64,000 nucleotides of DNA from Bacteroidales bacterium (GTDB taxonomy: Bacteria; Bacteroidota; Bacteroidia; Bacteroidales; UBA932): assembly GCA_017398335.1 (NCBI GenBank), contig JAFQGK010000006.1:17565-81564 (forward strand), written 5' to 3'. This document shows positions 25,865 through 33,962 of the stretch, piece after piece. Below the pieces are notes generated by a model that saw only the letters and a list, made by a program, of their open reading frames with translations, did no database searches and was not told where the DNA came from. The position numbers and the translations under genes were made by a program. Positions within the stretch are counted from its first letter, which is position 1. Each line of letters starts with the position of its first letter.

Positions 25865-27418
25865 TTATGGAAATGTGATGTCAAGCTGGAAAGGTCTGTG
25901 GCCTGACGGAGTGTGGGATTCACGGATATGCTTCCACATCTTCTCGACTATTTCCGGATATTCGCCTGCCAGATCATTCTCCTCTCGAGGATCTTCGTTG
26001 ATGCGGTAAAGCTTCATTACATTGTTGCCGTCAGCCACATCTGTTACAAGTCCCTTCCATTCTCCCATTCTAACACAGAGCCAGCCTCTGTCATTCTTGA
26101 ATGGCGGAAATTCCCAATACAGATATTCATGCTCCTTCTGCTTCCTGCCTTTGAGCATCGGAAGGAAGGAGATTCCGTCTGTGTCCGGACATCTTACCTT
26201 TGCAATGTCACAAAGAGTAGGCATGACGTCAGGGAAATATCCGATGTGGTCACTTACTTCCGGTGCAATCCTGTCGCCCCAGCTGACAATGAATGGCACG
26301 CGTATTCCTCCTTCGTGAAGAGACCTCTTGGTCCAGCCTCTGTCGCTTCGGAACGGAGCAGCGCAGTCAAACCAGTTTGTGCTTGTATATGCATTGTGTG
26401 TCGGGCCGTTGTCGCTTGAGAACATGATTATTGTGTTGTCATAGATTCCCAGTTCCTTCAGTTCCTCGACCAGTTTGCCTACCTGCATATCGAAATAGCT
26501 TATCATTGCGGCATATGTTGCCTTTGGATAACGGCATGGAAAGTAGCCTTTTCCGTTGTAGACAGGTATTTCGGTGACATTGTACTGCTCTCCGAATTTC
26601 TTTACATAGTAGTCGACCATCTCATCAGGAGCCTGTAGAGCCGAATGAGGAAAGGTCGTCGTCCACATCAGGAAGAACTCGTTGTCGCGATTCTCCGTTA
26701 TGAACGAACTTACTTCGTCGTACATTCTGTCCGGACTGTAGTCATTTCCCTTGAAACGGGCATAACTGCTTGGCGAATATGGATCTTCTCCTTCGGCAAG
26801 TGCGCTGCTAAGCTCCATGAAAGGATTGTCCAGATATTCTCTTTCAGCATTTCGGTACAGGAACATAGGGTAGTAGTTCTGAGCCATTCTCTGACACATA
26901 TAGCCGTAGAACAGGTCGAATCCCATATCGTTAGGAGTGCTTTGAGAAGACGGTCCGCCAAGTCCCCATTTTCCTATCATGGATGTTTTGTAGCCTGCAT
27001 CCTGCATGACGTTGGCCAGGGTTGTTGTGCCTGATTCAAGGGGTTTCTGACCTTCCAGGTCAGGATTGTCTATCATTGCGCGCAGCTTCCATACGTCACC
27101 TCTTTCCGTCAGTTCATCATTGCTGCGGATCTGAGCGTGTCCGGAGTGAAGTCCGGTCATCAGACAGCAGCGGGAAGGTGCAGACACCGGAGCACCCGCG
27201 TACATGTCTGTGAAAAGTATTCCATTTGATGCAAGTGCATCGATGTTAGGAGTCTCGATCTTGCTTTGTCCATAACATCCGAAGTCTCCATAGCCGGCGT
27301 CGTCCATCAGAATGAAGATTACATTAGGTCTATTTTCATTCTTCTGCCTTGCAGACGCCTCTTGAGGAATGATGGCTGCAGCACCTGCAGCCATCATCAA
27401 TCCATATCTCATCCTCAT
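25865..27418 (-). CDS. S1-family sulfatase (Ser-type), exported
   Basis: A 517-residue sulfatase with a signal peptide (about 1-23). The N-terminal metal block PNVIFILMDD is at 31-40, and the active-site signature Ser79-Ala-Pro-Ser-Arg83 is followed by CCLMTG. The first residue is Ser, so it needs an anaerobic sulfatase-maturing radical SAM enzyme (anSME) to form formylglycine. SDNGPTHN and a basic GWTKRSLHEGG region complete the site. It hydrolyses sulfate esters, presumably on glycans. It starts 3 nt after the glycerol-1-phosphate dehydrogenase gene. The preferred sulfated sugar cannot be read from the sequence. Confidence 0.9.
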   Translation of the reverse strand: MRMRYGLMMAAGAAAIIPQEASARQKNENRPNVIFILMDDAGYGDFGCYGQSKIETPNIDALASNGILFTDMYAGAPVSAPSRCCLMTGLHSGHAQIRSNDELTERGDVWKLRAMIDNPDLEGQKPLESGTTTLANVMQDAGYKTSMIGKWGLGGPSSQSTPNDMGFDLFYGYMCQRMAQNYYPMFLYRNAEREYLDNPFMELSSALAEGEDPYSPSSYARFKGNDYSPDRMYDEVSSFITENRDNEFFLMWTTTFPHSALQAPDEMVDYYVKKFGEQYNVTEIPVYNGKGYFPCRYPKATYAAMISYFDMQVGKLVEELKELGIYDNTIIMFSSDNGPTHNAYTSTNWFDCAAPFRSDRGWTKRSLHEGGIRVPFIVSWGDRIAPEVSDHIGYFPDVMPTLCDIAKVRCPDTDGISFLPMLKGRKQKEHEYLYWEFPPFKNDRGWLCVRMGEWKGLVTDVADGNNVMKLYRINEDPREENDLAGEYPEIVEKMWKHIRESHTPSGHRPFQLDITFP

Positions 27419-27421
27419 TGA

Positions 27422-28762
27422 TTATGCAATTTCCCAAATACCACCCTTGCCGAAGAGATAGTCTTCCACCTCTTTCATCATGCAGCAGCGGTAAACGACG
27501 TCAATGTTTGCGAAACGGCTTCTCATATACGGAATGTATGAGAATGTCTTGCGGAGTCTTTCCCTGCTGACACCGATATGCTCAGGTTCGTAAGGCGCAC
27601 CTACCAGCTTCAGCTTTTCATGAACATCTGCGAATGGAATGATCTGGTTCTGAATCTTTTCCTTCCACTCCGGCCATGCTTTCTTAAGTGCTTCCAGCTG
27701 GGCTCTGAGGCCTTCCTTATCCACATATTTGTCCTTAGCTTCCTTGAGGCCGCGGGCAAGATGTCCCGGCATTCCGGCGAAAACTTCCTGAATCTCTTTC
27801 TCCTGCTCTTCCCATGACTTCCATGCTTCAACACATTTGTCAACATCGAGATTCTCGATATCCTTCTTCAGAAGGAATTCAATGATGGCTGTAGATACAA
27901 GTGTTCCGATACCGACCTTGAAACCGTGTGATACGTGCTTGCCCTCGAAGCAGAGGTCTTCCATATCCCAGCAGTGAGAGAACTGATGCTCTGTACCTGA
28001 AGCCGGACGGCTTGACTGATATGCCTGCATGGCGAAACCGCTCATCAGAAGTCCTTCGGCGAGAAGTTCTGTCATCTTTACATCTCCCTCATGTACTGCG
28101 GCAGGAGCTGAGAGTGACTCTCTGAGTCCGTCCTGTACGAGATCCCATGAGAACTGGTCGATCTTTTCGCTGCCCATGATGTCAGCCAGCATCCAGTCTG
28201 CGCCTGCAGGAATCTTTGCGATAAGGTCTGCATATCCTGAAGCAGCAAGCTCCTTCGGTGCATCAGCTGCAATAAGCGGATCCATTACGAATCCGTATGG
28301 TGCAGGGCAGTCAACGGTCTGCTTGTTGCCGTCAATGGTGATTGAAGAACCGAATGCAGTGTATCCGTCCATCGAAGCAGCTGTGCCGACGCACATGTAT
28401 TTCTTTCCTGTAATATGAGAAACGTATTTTGTAAGGTCGTTCAATACTCCTGATCCCACTGCAATTGCTATTGCATCAGTATTTTCCAGCACAGCCTTGA
28501 GCTGCTCCACATATGACCATTCTGCGTAAAGATCCGGATCGTCGAAGATAAAGGCTTTGTCTGTAGGGATCCCTGCATCGTCAAGGGCTTTCTGAACAGT
28601 CTTACCTGCAACCCTCCATGTGTTTGTGTCAGCAACGATGATTGCCTTTTTGCCAGGGAAAAGCTGATTGAAGAGCTCTGGTGTGCGTAAGGTCGCACCT
28701 TCTCCGATAATTGCTCCTTTTGTGTCTGTGGTGCGCTGAAGCGCGTTTTCTACCTTATTCAT
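27422..28762 (-). CDS. sn-glycerol-1-phosphate dehydrogenase family protein (AraM/EgsA-like)
   Basis: A 446-residue iron/zinc alcohol-dehydrogenase-fold protein of the glycerol-1-phosphate dehydrogenase branch. It shows AVGSGVLNDLTKY at about 117-129 (nucleotide site), GTAASMDGYTAFGSS, the metal-binding Asp in SGYADLIAK, and the His pair in TEHQFSHCWDM and HVSHGFKVG. Family members reduce dihydroxyacetone phosphate to sn-glycerol-1-phosphate; bacterial AraM-like versions also occur in arabinose or glycan loci with unknown roles. It sits between an exported phosphoesterase (19 nt) and a sulfatase (3 nt), a context that suggests a sugar-phosphate or glycan role over archaeal-type lipid synthesis. 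Confidence 0.85.
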   Translation of the reverse strand: MNKVENALQRTTDTKGAIIGEGATLRTPELFNQLFPGKKAIIVADTNTWRVAGKTVQKALDDAGIPTDKAFIFDDPDLYAEWSYVEQLKAVLENTDAIAIAVGSGVLNDLTKYVSHITGKKYMCVGTAASMDGYTAFGSSITIDGNKQTVDCPAPYGFVMDPLIAADAPKELAASGYADLIAKIPAGADWMLADIMGSEKIDQFSWDLVQDGLRESLSAPAAVHEGDVKMTELLAEGLLMSGFAMQAYQSSRPASGTEHQFSHCWDMEDLCFEGKHVSHGFKVGIGTLVSTAIIEFLLKKDIENLDVDKCVEAWKSWEEQEKEIQEVFAGMPGHLARGLKEAKDKYVDKEGLRAQLEALKKAWPEWKEKIQNQIIPFADVHEKLKLVGAPYEPEHIGVSRERLRKTFSYIPYMRSRFANIDVVYRCCMMKEVEDYLFGKGGIWEIA

Positions 28763-28781
28763 ATATTATATGGTTTAAATT

Positions 28782-29969
28782 TTACTTCTTATATGAGCCC
28801 GGCTTGAAGTTCAATGTCTTTACAACCTTCTCCTCGTCGATGAATTCAAGCTTGATGTCATCAGCAGTGACGGTTGCATCCATTCTCTTGAGATTCGGAT
28901 TGCAGACAACAGGGAAGTTGGCAGATGTCGTACCCGGCTTGTCGTACCTGAACTGGTGGATATGTCCGCAGAGCATAAGGTCGATGCCGGCTTCGTTCAG
29001 TACAGGAACAAGGTATTTGCTGATTGTAGCCTGACCATGCCATCCGTTATCCTTCGGGTCCATATGGCAGAATACGATCCTGGTCTTTGCATTGAGGAAC
29101 TCCTCGCTCTTGACCACCTGCTTCAGCCATTCGGCCTCTTCCTTTACATAATCTTCCGTGATCATTATGCCGAGATTGCGGATGTCGGAATCGTGCTTGT
29201 CTTCGCCACCGTCAAGAACGATAAAGAAATGATCACCGTAATTGTATGAATAATAAGTCTTTCCGGTCGGTGTTTCCATGTATTCAAGCCATTTGAGTGC
29301 GGCATTTCCGCGATACTCGTGGTTTCCTCTTACAAACATGATCGGAGTGCCTGAACCGAAGAGCTTGGATGCGGATTTCAGGTAGTGGGTCATTATTCCT
29401 TCCTCGTCGTCATTTGCCGATGTCATATCACCGTTGAAGCATACGAAATCATATTTTCCCATTGCGTCTGGGAAGAGTGTCCTGAAAACAGAGTCGCTTT
29501 CGTGCATGTCATTGACCATGGCGAACTTCACTTCGTCATATTCAGGGGAGAGGGTTGTCACCTTGGTGATGTTGCGTCTTACTTCATTTCCCCAGCCAGC
29601 GGTAAGGGCTATGTGCTTTCTGTTTTCTGCAGCGATCACACCGTTCATAAGGATTCTGTAACGATATGTGGTGCCGGGCTCCAGACCGGTTACCGTCACT
29701 TTATGCAGCTTGGTGATAGGACGCCTGCCTAATCCTCTGGTATCATAGTATTTAGGTCTATCGGAATTGTAGAAATGCGTATCATCGTCCGGTGCAATCT
29801 CTACCCATGAAATTGCATCCATATTCGTTGTCCATACAACGGTGAAACTTGTCTCTGTCACATTCTGAAGGTACGGACCTCCAGTAAGTTTCACACTCGG
29901 AGTTTCCTGTCCGTACGACAGGACTGCAGCAACTGTAGCAATCAAAATGGAAAGGATGATTTTTTTCAT
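28782..29969 (-). CDS. exported metallophosphoesterase with fibronectin-like N-domain
   Basis: A 395-residue secreted protein with a signal peptide at residues 1-20 (MKKIILSILIATVAAVLSYG). An N-terminal fibronectin-III-like purple-acid-phosphatase domain (GGPYLQNV, LEPGTTYRYRI) is followed by the calcineurin-like phosphoesterase with NDMHESD, FNGDM, RGNHEYRG, VFCHMDP and GHIHQF metal-binding blocks. It probably hydrolyses phosphomonoesters or diesters in the periplasm. The ATG at 29967-29969 fits the signal peptide; the frame is open 13 codons further upstream without start support. First gene of a minus-strand unit with the dehydrogenase and sulfatase. Confidence 0.88.
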   Translation of the reverse strand: MKKIILSILIATVAAVLSYGQETPSVKLTGGPYLQNVTETSFTVVWTTNMDAISWVEIAPDDDTHFYNSDRPKYYDTRGLGRRPITKLHKVTVTGLEPGTTYRYRILMNGVIAAENRKHIALTAGWGNEVRRNITKVTTLSPEYDEVKFAMVNDMHESDSVFRTLFPDAMGKYDFVCFNGDMTSANDDEEGIMTHYLKSASKLFGSGTPIMFVRGNHEYRGNAALKWLEYMETPTGKTYYSYNYGDHFFIVLDGGEDKHDSDIRNLGIMITEDYVKEEAEWLKQVVKSEEFLNAKTRIVFCHMDPKDNGWHGQATISKYLVPVLNEAGIDLMLCGHIHQFRYDKPGTTSANFPVVCNPNLKRMDATVTADDIKLEFIDEEKVVKTLNFKPGSYKK

Positions 29970-30039
29970 GTCTGATGTGGTTATATTAATTATTCGACAA
30001 ATATACACAAAAATATATTAAGGATATCCTGAAAATTCG

Positions 30040-30047
30040 TACATTTG
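30040..30047 (+). promoter_or_regulatory. predicted -7 element for the cytochrome-SUMF1 operon
   Basis: TACATTTG matches TAnnTTTG and lies 21 nt before the ATG at 30069. No clear TTTG -33 partner was seen. On the other strand, 29998-30005 reads TATATTTG, a plausible -7 for the divergent phosphoesterase gene, so the 99-nt gap probably holds two divergent promoters. Confidence 0.42.
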
Positions 30048-30068
30048 CTTGGATATAATAACTGTTTT

Positions 30069-31592
30069 ATGAAAACATCCTCAAAGACTCATTTTCTTGC
30101 ATTATTGGCCGGTATCGTGGCAGGTGTGTCACTGATGATAGTTTTCAATACTGCATGGACAAGGAGTTCCTCAAATGAATCCTGTATGTCCTGCCATGCT
30201 CATCCGGAGTCAGATGCCAGTTGGAAACAGTCATATCATTATAATAACGGCAGCGGTACGATGACTGAATGTGCAGCCTGCCATCTTCCTCCGAAAGGTA
30301 CTGTGAAATATGCTGCGGCCAAGGCGAAGATCGGAGCCAAGGATATATGGGCATATGTCACAAAAGATCTCGAAAGTATTGACTGGGATTCGAAAGGTGA
30401 ACTTGAGCACGCTCAGACAATCGTCTATAACGAATCCTGCGTGGCATGTCACGTCAACCTGTTTCCGGAAGGAATCACCGATGACGGAATCACGGCCCAC
30501 CTGTATTACGAGGACAATGTAGAGAAACTTGATCTGCAATGTATCAGCTGCCATCTGGATGCCGGACATTATAATCCGAACTATAAGCATGGTACTTTGA
30601 AAGATGCTCCCAAACTCTCAGGTGTCATCTACGAAAAGGCGGCAGAAGTCACTGAATTCAGGAATTTTACTGAAACCGTTCCCGGTTCTACTGCTGCAAT
30701 CAGCATGATTGCGGTTCCCGGAGGAGAATTCTACATCGGCAGCCCAGAAGACGAGCCTTTCCGTAAGGCTGACGAGGGCCCGAGAAAGATGGTGAAAGTC
30801 TCTCCGTTCTTCATGGGTGAAGTGGAAGTTACATGGAACCAGTTCTGGGCATTCTATTCCGAGACAATGTCGGAAGGAAGGACTCCGCCAAGCGTCATAT
30901 ATGCCAACAATACAAGAGAAGATATAGATGCTGTCAGCGGCCCGACTCCTCCGTTCGGTATTCCTGATCAGGGATGGGGAATGGGAGACCGCCCTGCCAT
31001 CACAATGACCCATTATGCTGCTGAAACATTCTGTCAGTGGCTTTCGCTGAAGACAGGACGTCACTATCGCCTGCCTACTGAGGCAGAGTGGGAGTATGCG
31101 GCAAGAGGTGGCACAGATACGCCTTACTTCTTTGAAGGAAACCCTAAGAAGTTCTCTGAGAAAGGCTTTCTTAAAGGAATATTCAAACCGGATACAACCG
31201 GTATAGACGGCTATGTAGTCTATGCTCTCAACAGTTCAAACCGCTCTCAGGAGCCGTCAGAGGTCAAAGCTAATCCTTTCGGTCTGAAGAATATGCTTGG
31301 AAATGTTCTTGAGTACTGTTCCGACTATTACGCAGAAGATGCTTATGCCAACCTGGATGAAGGTGAACTTGACCCGAAAGGGCCGTCAGAAGGTGAGGAA
31401 TATGTGGTGCGTGGCGGCTTGTACAACAGTGATGCATCTGATTTACGATGTGCGGCCAGATCATGCACCAACCATGAAGACTGGCTCAAGACCGATCCGC
31501 AGAATCCTAAGAGCATCTGGTGGTATTCGGATATGAAGGGAATTGGATTCAGGGTTGTTTGCGATGTTCCGGAAAATATTGATATCAAATAA
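30069..31592 (+). CDS. tetraheme cytochrome c fused to SUMF1-like domain
   Basis: A 507-residue membrane-anchored protein. A single N-terminal helix (about 8-28) is followed by four CxxCH heme sites at Cys39-His43, Cys68-His72, Cys124-His128 and Cys158-His162, in a NapC/NrfH-like arrangement. Residues about 205-500 are a formylglycine-generating-enzyme/SUMF1 fold (AVPGGEFYIGSP, RLPTEAEWEYAARGG, GNVLEYCSDYY, CAARS). The region of the catalytic cysteine pair reads GGLYNSDASDLRC without those cysteines, so a formylglycine-generating role is unlikely. The heme part suggests electron transfer from the quinol pool or to a periplasmic partner. Gene order with two Tat-exported proteins suggests a periplasmic redox module. 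Start ATG 30069-30071. Confidence 0.85.
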   Translation: MKTSSKTHFLALLAGIVAGVSLMIVFNTAWTRSSSNESCMSCHAHPESDASWKQSYHYNNGSGTMTECAACHLPPKGTVKYAAAKAKIGAKDIWAYVTKDLESIDWDSKGELEHAQTIVYNESCVACHVNLFPEGITDDGITAHLYYEDNVEKLDLQCISCHLDAGHYNPNYKHGTLKDAPKLSGVIYEKAAEVTEFRNFTETVPGSTAAISMIAVPGGEFYIGSPEDEPFRKADEGPRKMVKVSPFFMGEVEVTWNQFWAFYSETMSEGRTPPSVIYANNTREDIDAVSGPTPPFGIPDQGWGMGDRPAITMTHYAAETFCQWLSLKTGRHYRLPTEAEWEYAARGGTDTPYFFEGNPKKFSEKGFLKGIFKPDTTGIDGYVVYALNSSNRSQEPSEVKANPFGLKNMLGNVLEYCSDYYAEDAYANLDEGELDPKGPSEGEEYVVRGGLYNSDASDLRCAARSCTNHEDWLKTDPQNPKSIWWYSDMKGIGFRVVCDVPENIDIK

Positions 31593-31607
31593 CTTAACAC
31601 TATAAAA

Positions 31608-32951
31608 ATGGCAAATAAGGAAATTAACAGAAGAGACTTCCTGCAGATGTCCGGCATGCTTGGACTTGGAATTGCAGGAGCTTCCACACTGCTTTCTTCA
31701 TGCAGTCCTAAACAGAAACCTCTCAGAGAGGCAGGTACTTATTATATACCTGAACTTCCAGACAAAGCTATCGATGGAAAAGAGATCAAGGTCGGAGTGA
31801 TCGGTTGCGGTGGCAGAGGATCAGGCGCCGTCAAGAATGTCTTCGCTGCGGCTGACAATGTGAAGATAGTTGCTTTGGGAGACACATTTGCGGATAGACT
31901 TGAGAAACTTCGCGCAAATATCAAGGAAAATTATGGTCAGGAAATTCCTGATGAGAACTGTTTTGTAGGATTTGATTCGTATAAGAATGTCATTGATGCA
32001 GGTGTTGATTATGTAATCTGCACCGCGCCCCCTGTATTCCGTCCGGATCATTTCAAATATGCAACAGAAAAAGGCGTTCACTCATTCCTTGAGAAACCGA
32101 TTGCAGTCGATCCGAAGGGCTACAGGACAGTGATGGCTACTGCCAGACAGGCAAAGGCAAAGAATCTTGTGGTTGTCTGCGGAACACAGAGACATCATCA
32201 GCGTCCGTATGTTCAGGCATTTGAAAAGATTTCTCAGGGTATGATCGGAGAGATCACAGGAGGAAACGTATATTGGAATCAGGGAATGCTCTGGTACAAG
32301 AACCGCGAGAAGGGATGGAGTGATATGGAGTGGATGATCCGCGACTGGGTGAACTGGAAATGGCTTTCAGGTGACCACATCGTTGAGCAGCATGTCCACA
32401 ATATCGATGTATTCCTTTGGATGTCAGGCCTTAAGGTTGCCAAGGCTACCGGTTTCGGAGCTCGTCACAGAAGAATTACAGGAGACCAGTACGATATGTT
32501 CAGCATTGATTTCGAATGCGAGAACGGCGTACATTTCCACAGCATGTGCCGCCAGATCGATGGCTGCAGCAATATGGTAGCAGAGGAAGTGTTCGGAACA
32601 AAGGGATCATGGAACAGCAGGGACCATGAAATCAAGGATCTCCAAGGTAACGTAATCTGGAAATATGACAAGGAAGCTGAGGAGGCGCTCTTCGAACAGC
32701 ACAATCCATATGTTCTAGAGCACGTTGATGCAATCAACCATATCCGTAAAGGAGAGGGACTTGACGAAGCTACCGATTGCGCAGTGTCATGCCTTGCCGG
32801 AATCATGGGCCGTGAGTCAGCATACACCGGAAATACAGTGACTTGGGATGAAATGAGCCAGTCTGATCTGGATTATATGCCGGCAGAACTCAAGATTGGC
32901 CCTATGGATATGTCAGACTATGTCCTCAAGACACCTGGAACAGCTAAATAA
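31608..32951 (+). CDS. Tat-exported Gfo/Idh/MocA-family oxidoreductase
   Basis: A 447-residue oxidoreductase with a twin-arginine signal (NRRDFLQMSG) and a possible lipobox (LLSSC, Cys32). The NAD(P) fold follows (KVGVIGCGGRGSG, 61-73), then SFLEKPIAVD with the conserved Lys and the C-terminal beta-sheet domain (GTQRHHQRP, HVHNIDVFLWM). Tat export means the cofactor is bound tightly before secretion, as in glucose-fructose oxidoreductase. It probably oxidises a sugar hydroxyl in the periplasm. It sits 15 nt after the cytochrome gene and 2 nt before the TIM-barrel gene. In B. thetaiotaomicron similar proteins take part in 3-keto-glycoside pathways, an analogy rather than proof. Confidence 0.88.
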   Translation: MANKEINRRDFLQMSGMLGLGIAGASTLLSSCSPKQKPLREAGTYYIPELPDKAIDGKEIKVGVIGCGGRGSGAVKNVFAAADNVKIVALGDTFADRLEKLRANIKENYGQEIPDENCFVGFDSYKNVIDAGVDYVICTAPPVFRPDHFKYATEKGVHSFLEKPIAVDPKGYRTVMATARQAKAKNLVVVCGTQRHHQRPYVQAFEKISQGMIGEITGGNVYWNQGMLWYKNREKGWSDMEWMIRDWVNWKWLSGDHIVEQHVHNIDVFLWMSGLKVAKATGFGARHRRITGDQYDMFSIDFECENGVHFHSMCRQIDGCSNMVAEEVFGTKGSWNSRDHEIKDLQGNVIWKYDKEAEEALFEQHNPYVLEHVDAINHIRKGEGLDEATDCAVSCLAGIMGRESAYTGNTVTWDEMSQSDLDYMPAELKIGPMDMSDYVLKTPGTAK

Positions 32952-32953
32952 TC

Positions 32954-33859
32954 ATGGACAGAAGAGATTTCTTTAAGACAGCGGCAATGGGTACGGCAGG
33001 CGCAGCAATGATGTCGTCCCCATTGGCCATGTTCACTTCATGTGCTCCAAAAGAAAAGCCATGTGAACTCAGGATATCGTTTCAGGAGGGAACCGCTCCA
33101 TGTAAGACCCTTGAAGAGAAACTTGACTATATGGAGGAACTCGGTATTGTCGGTCTTGAGCCCAAAGGTAAGAATCTGGCAGAGCGCGTGAATGAATTCC
33201 AGCAGGCACTCCGGGGCAGAAATATCAGGATTTCAGCCATTTGTGCCGGTTTTTCAGGATTCATTCTTGCTGAGGATCCTTCTGTGAAGGCAGATTTTGA
33301 CAGCAGCATGCGTGACATCATCGCTGCTGCCGGTGAACTCGGTTCTACCGGTGTCATCATGGTACCTGCATTCAATCATCAGTCTCCGTGCATGCCACAT
33401 ACTCTTGAGACCAGAAAATATCTCTGCGAGCAGATGCATGAACTCGGTGAGTATGCTCTAAAGCATAATACGACAGTCATTCTGGAACCGCTCAACCGCA
33501 AGGAAGCCCATTATCTCCGACAGGTTGCCGATGCAGCTGCTATCTGCCGCGATTCTGAAAGTGCAGGCGTTAAATGTATGGGTGATTTCTGGCATATGAA
33601 GGAAGAGACATCAGACTATGCCGCCCTTCTTTCAGCAGGAACAGAGTATCTTCAGCATGTACATATCGCAAGCAGGGGAACACGCAAGATGCCAGGCGAA
33701 GACGGCGAACTAGACAACTATGTTGACGGATTCCGTGCTTTGAAGCAGCTTGGATATGACAAGTATGTCAGCTTTGAGTGCGGTTGCAACGGAGATAAGG
33801 AAATTCTCGTTCCGGCAGCGGTGCAGTTGATGCGCACACAGTGGGAACAGGCTCTTTGA
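32954..33859 (+). CDS. Tat-exported TIM-barrel protein (sugar isomerase/epimerase-like)
   Basis: A 301-residue protein with a Tat/lipoprotein signal (MDRRDFFKTA and FTSC). The xylose-isomerase-like/AP-endonuclease-2 barrel follows, with metal-site candidates in VILEPLNRKEAHY (Glu), GDFWHMKEE (Asp/His), LQHVHIASRG (His) and the late FECG (Glu). Exported members of this fold act as sugar isomerases, epimerases or keto-glycoside eliminases. It starts 2 nt after the Gfo/Idh/MocA gene, so the two probably process the same sugar. The exact reaction is unknown. Confidence 0.85.
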   Translation: MDRRDFFKTAAMGTAGAAMMSSPLAMFTSCAPKEKPCELRISFQEGTAPCKTLEEKLDYMEELGIVGLEPKGKNLAERVNEFQQALRGRNIRISAICAGFSGFILAEDPSVKADFDSSMRDIIAAAGELGSTGVIMVPAFNHQSPCMPHTLETRKYLCEQMHELGEYALKHNTTVILEPLNRKEAHYLRQVADAAAICRDSESAGVKCMGDFWHMKEETSDYAALLSAGTEYLQHVHIASRGTRKMPGEDGELDNYVDGFRALKQLGYDKYVSFECGCNGDKEILVPAAVQLMRTQWEQAL

Positions 33860-33889
33860 TATTCTATTTAAACCAAAAATATCACAATC

Positions 33890-33918
33890 AATCCATCCTG
33901 TTGTATTCAGGGTGGATT
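33890..33918 (+). terminator. hairpin after the cytochrome/Tat operon
   Basis: AATCCATCCTG (33890-33900), a 7-nt loop and CAGGGTGGATT (33908-33918) form an 11-bp stem with one G-U pair. The hairpin sits between 33859 and the promoter at 33924 and is followed by an AT-rich tract but not a solid T-run, so it is a weak intrinsic terminator candidate or a small regulatory hairpin. Confidence 0.42.
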
Positions 33919-33923
33919 ATTTA

Positions 33924-33931
33924 TATATTTG
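33924..33931 (+). promoter_or_regulatory. predicted -7 element for the GH105-like gene
   Basis: TATATTTG fits TAnnTTTG and lies 31 nt before the ATG at 33963, directly after the hairpin at 33890-33918. No convincing -33 TTTG was found because the hairpin occupies that region. Confidence 0.42.
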
Positions 33932-33962
33932 TGTCAACTATAACCAAACTCTTTTTTTAGAT

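Noticed and set aside
30680-31592. Formylglycine-generating enzyme for the sulfatases
   Set aside because: The catalytic cysteines of the family are missing in this domain, and the sulfatases are Ser-type, which need a radical SAM maturase.
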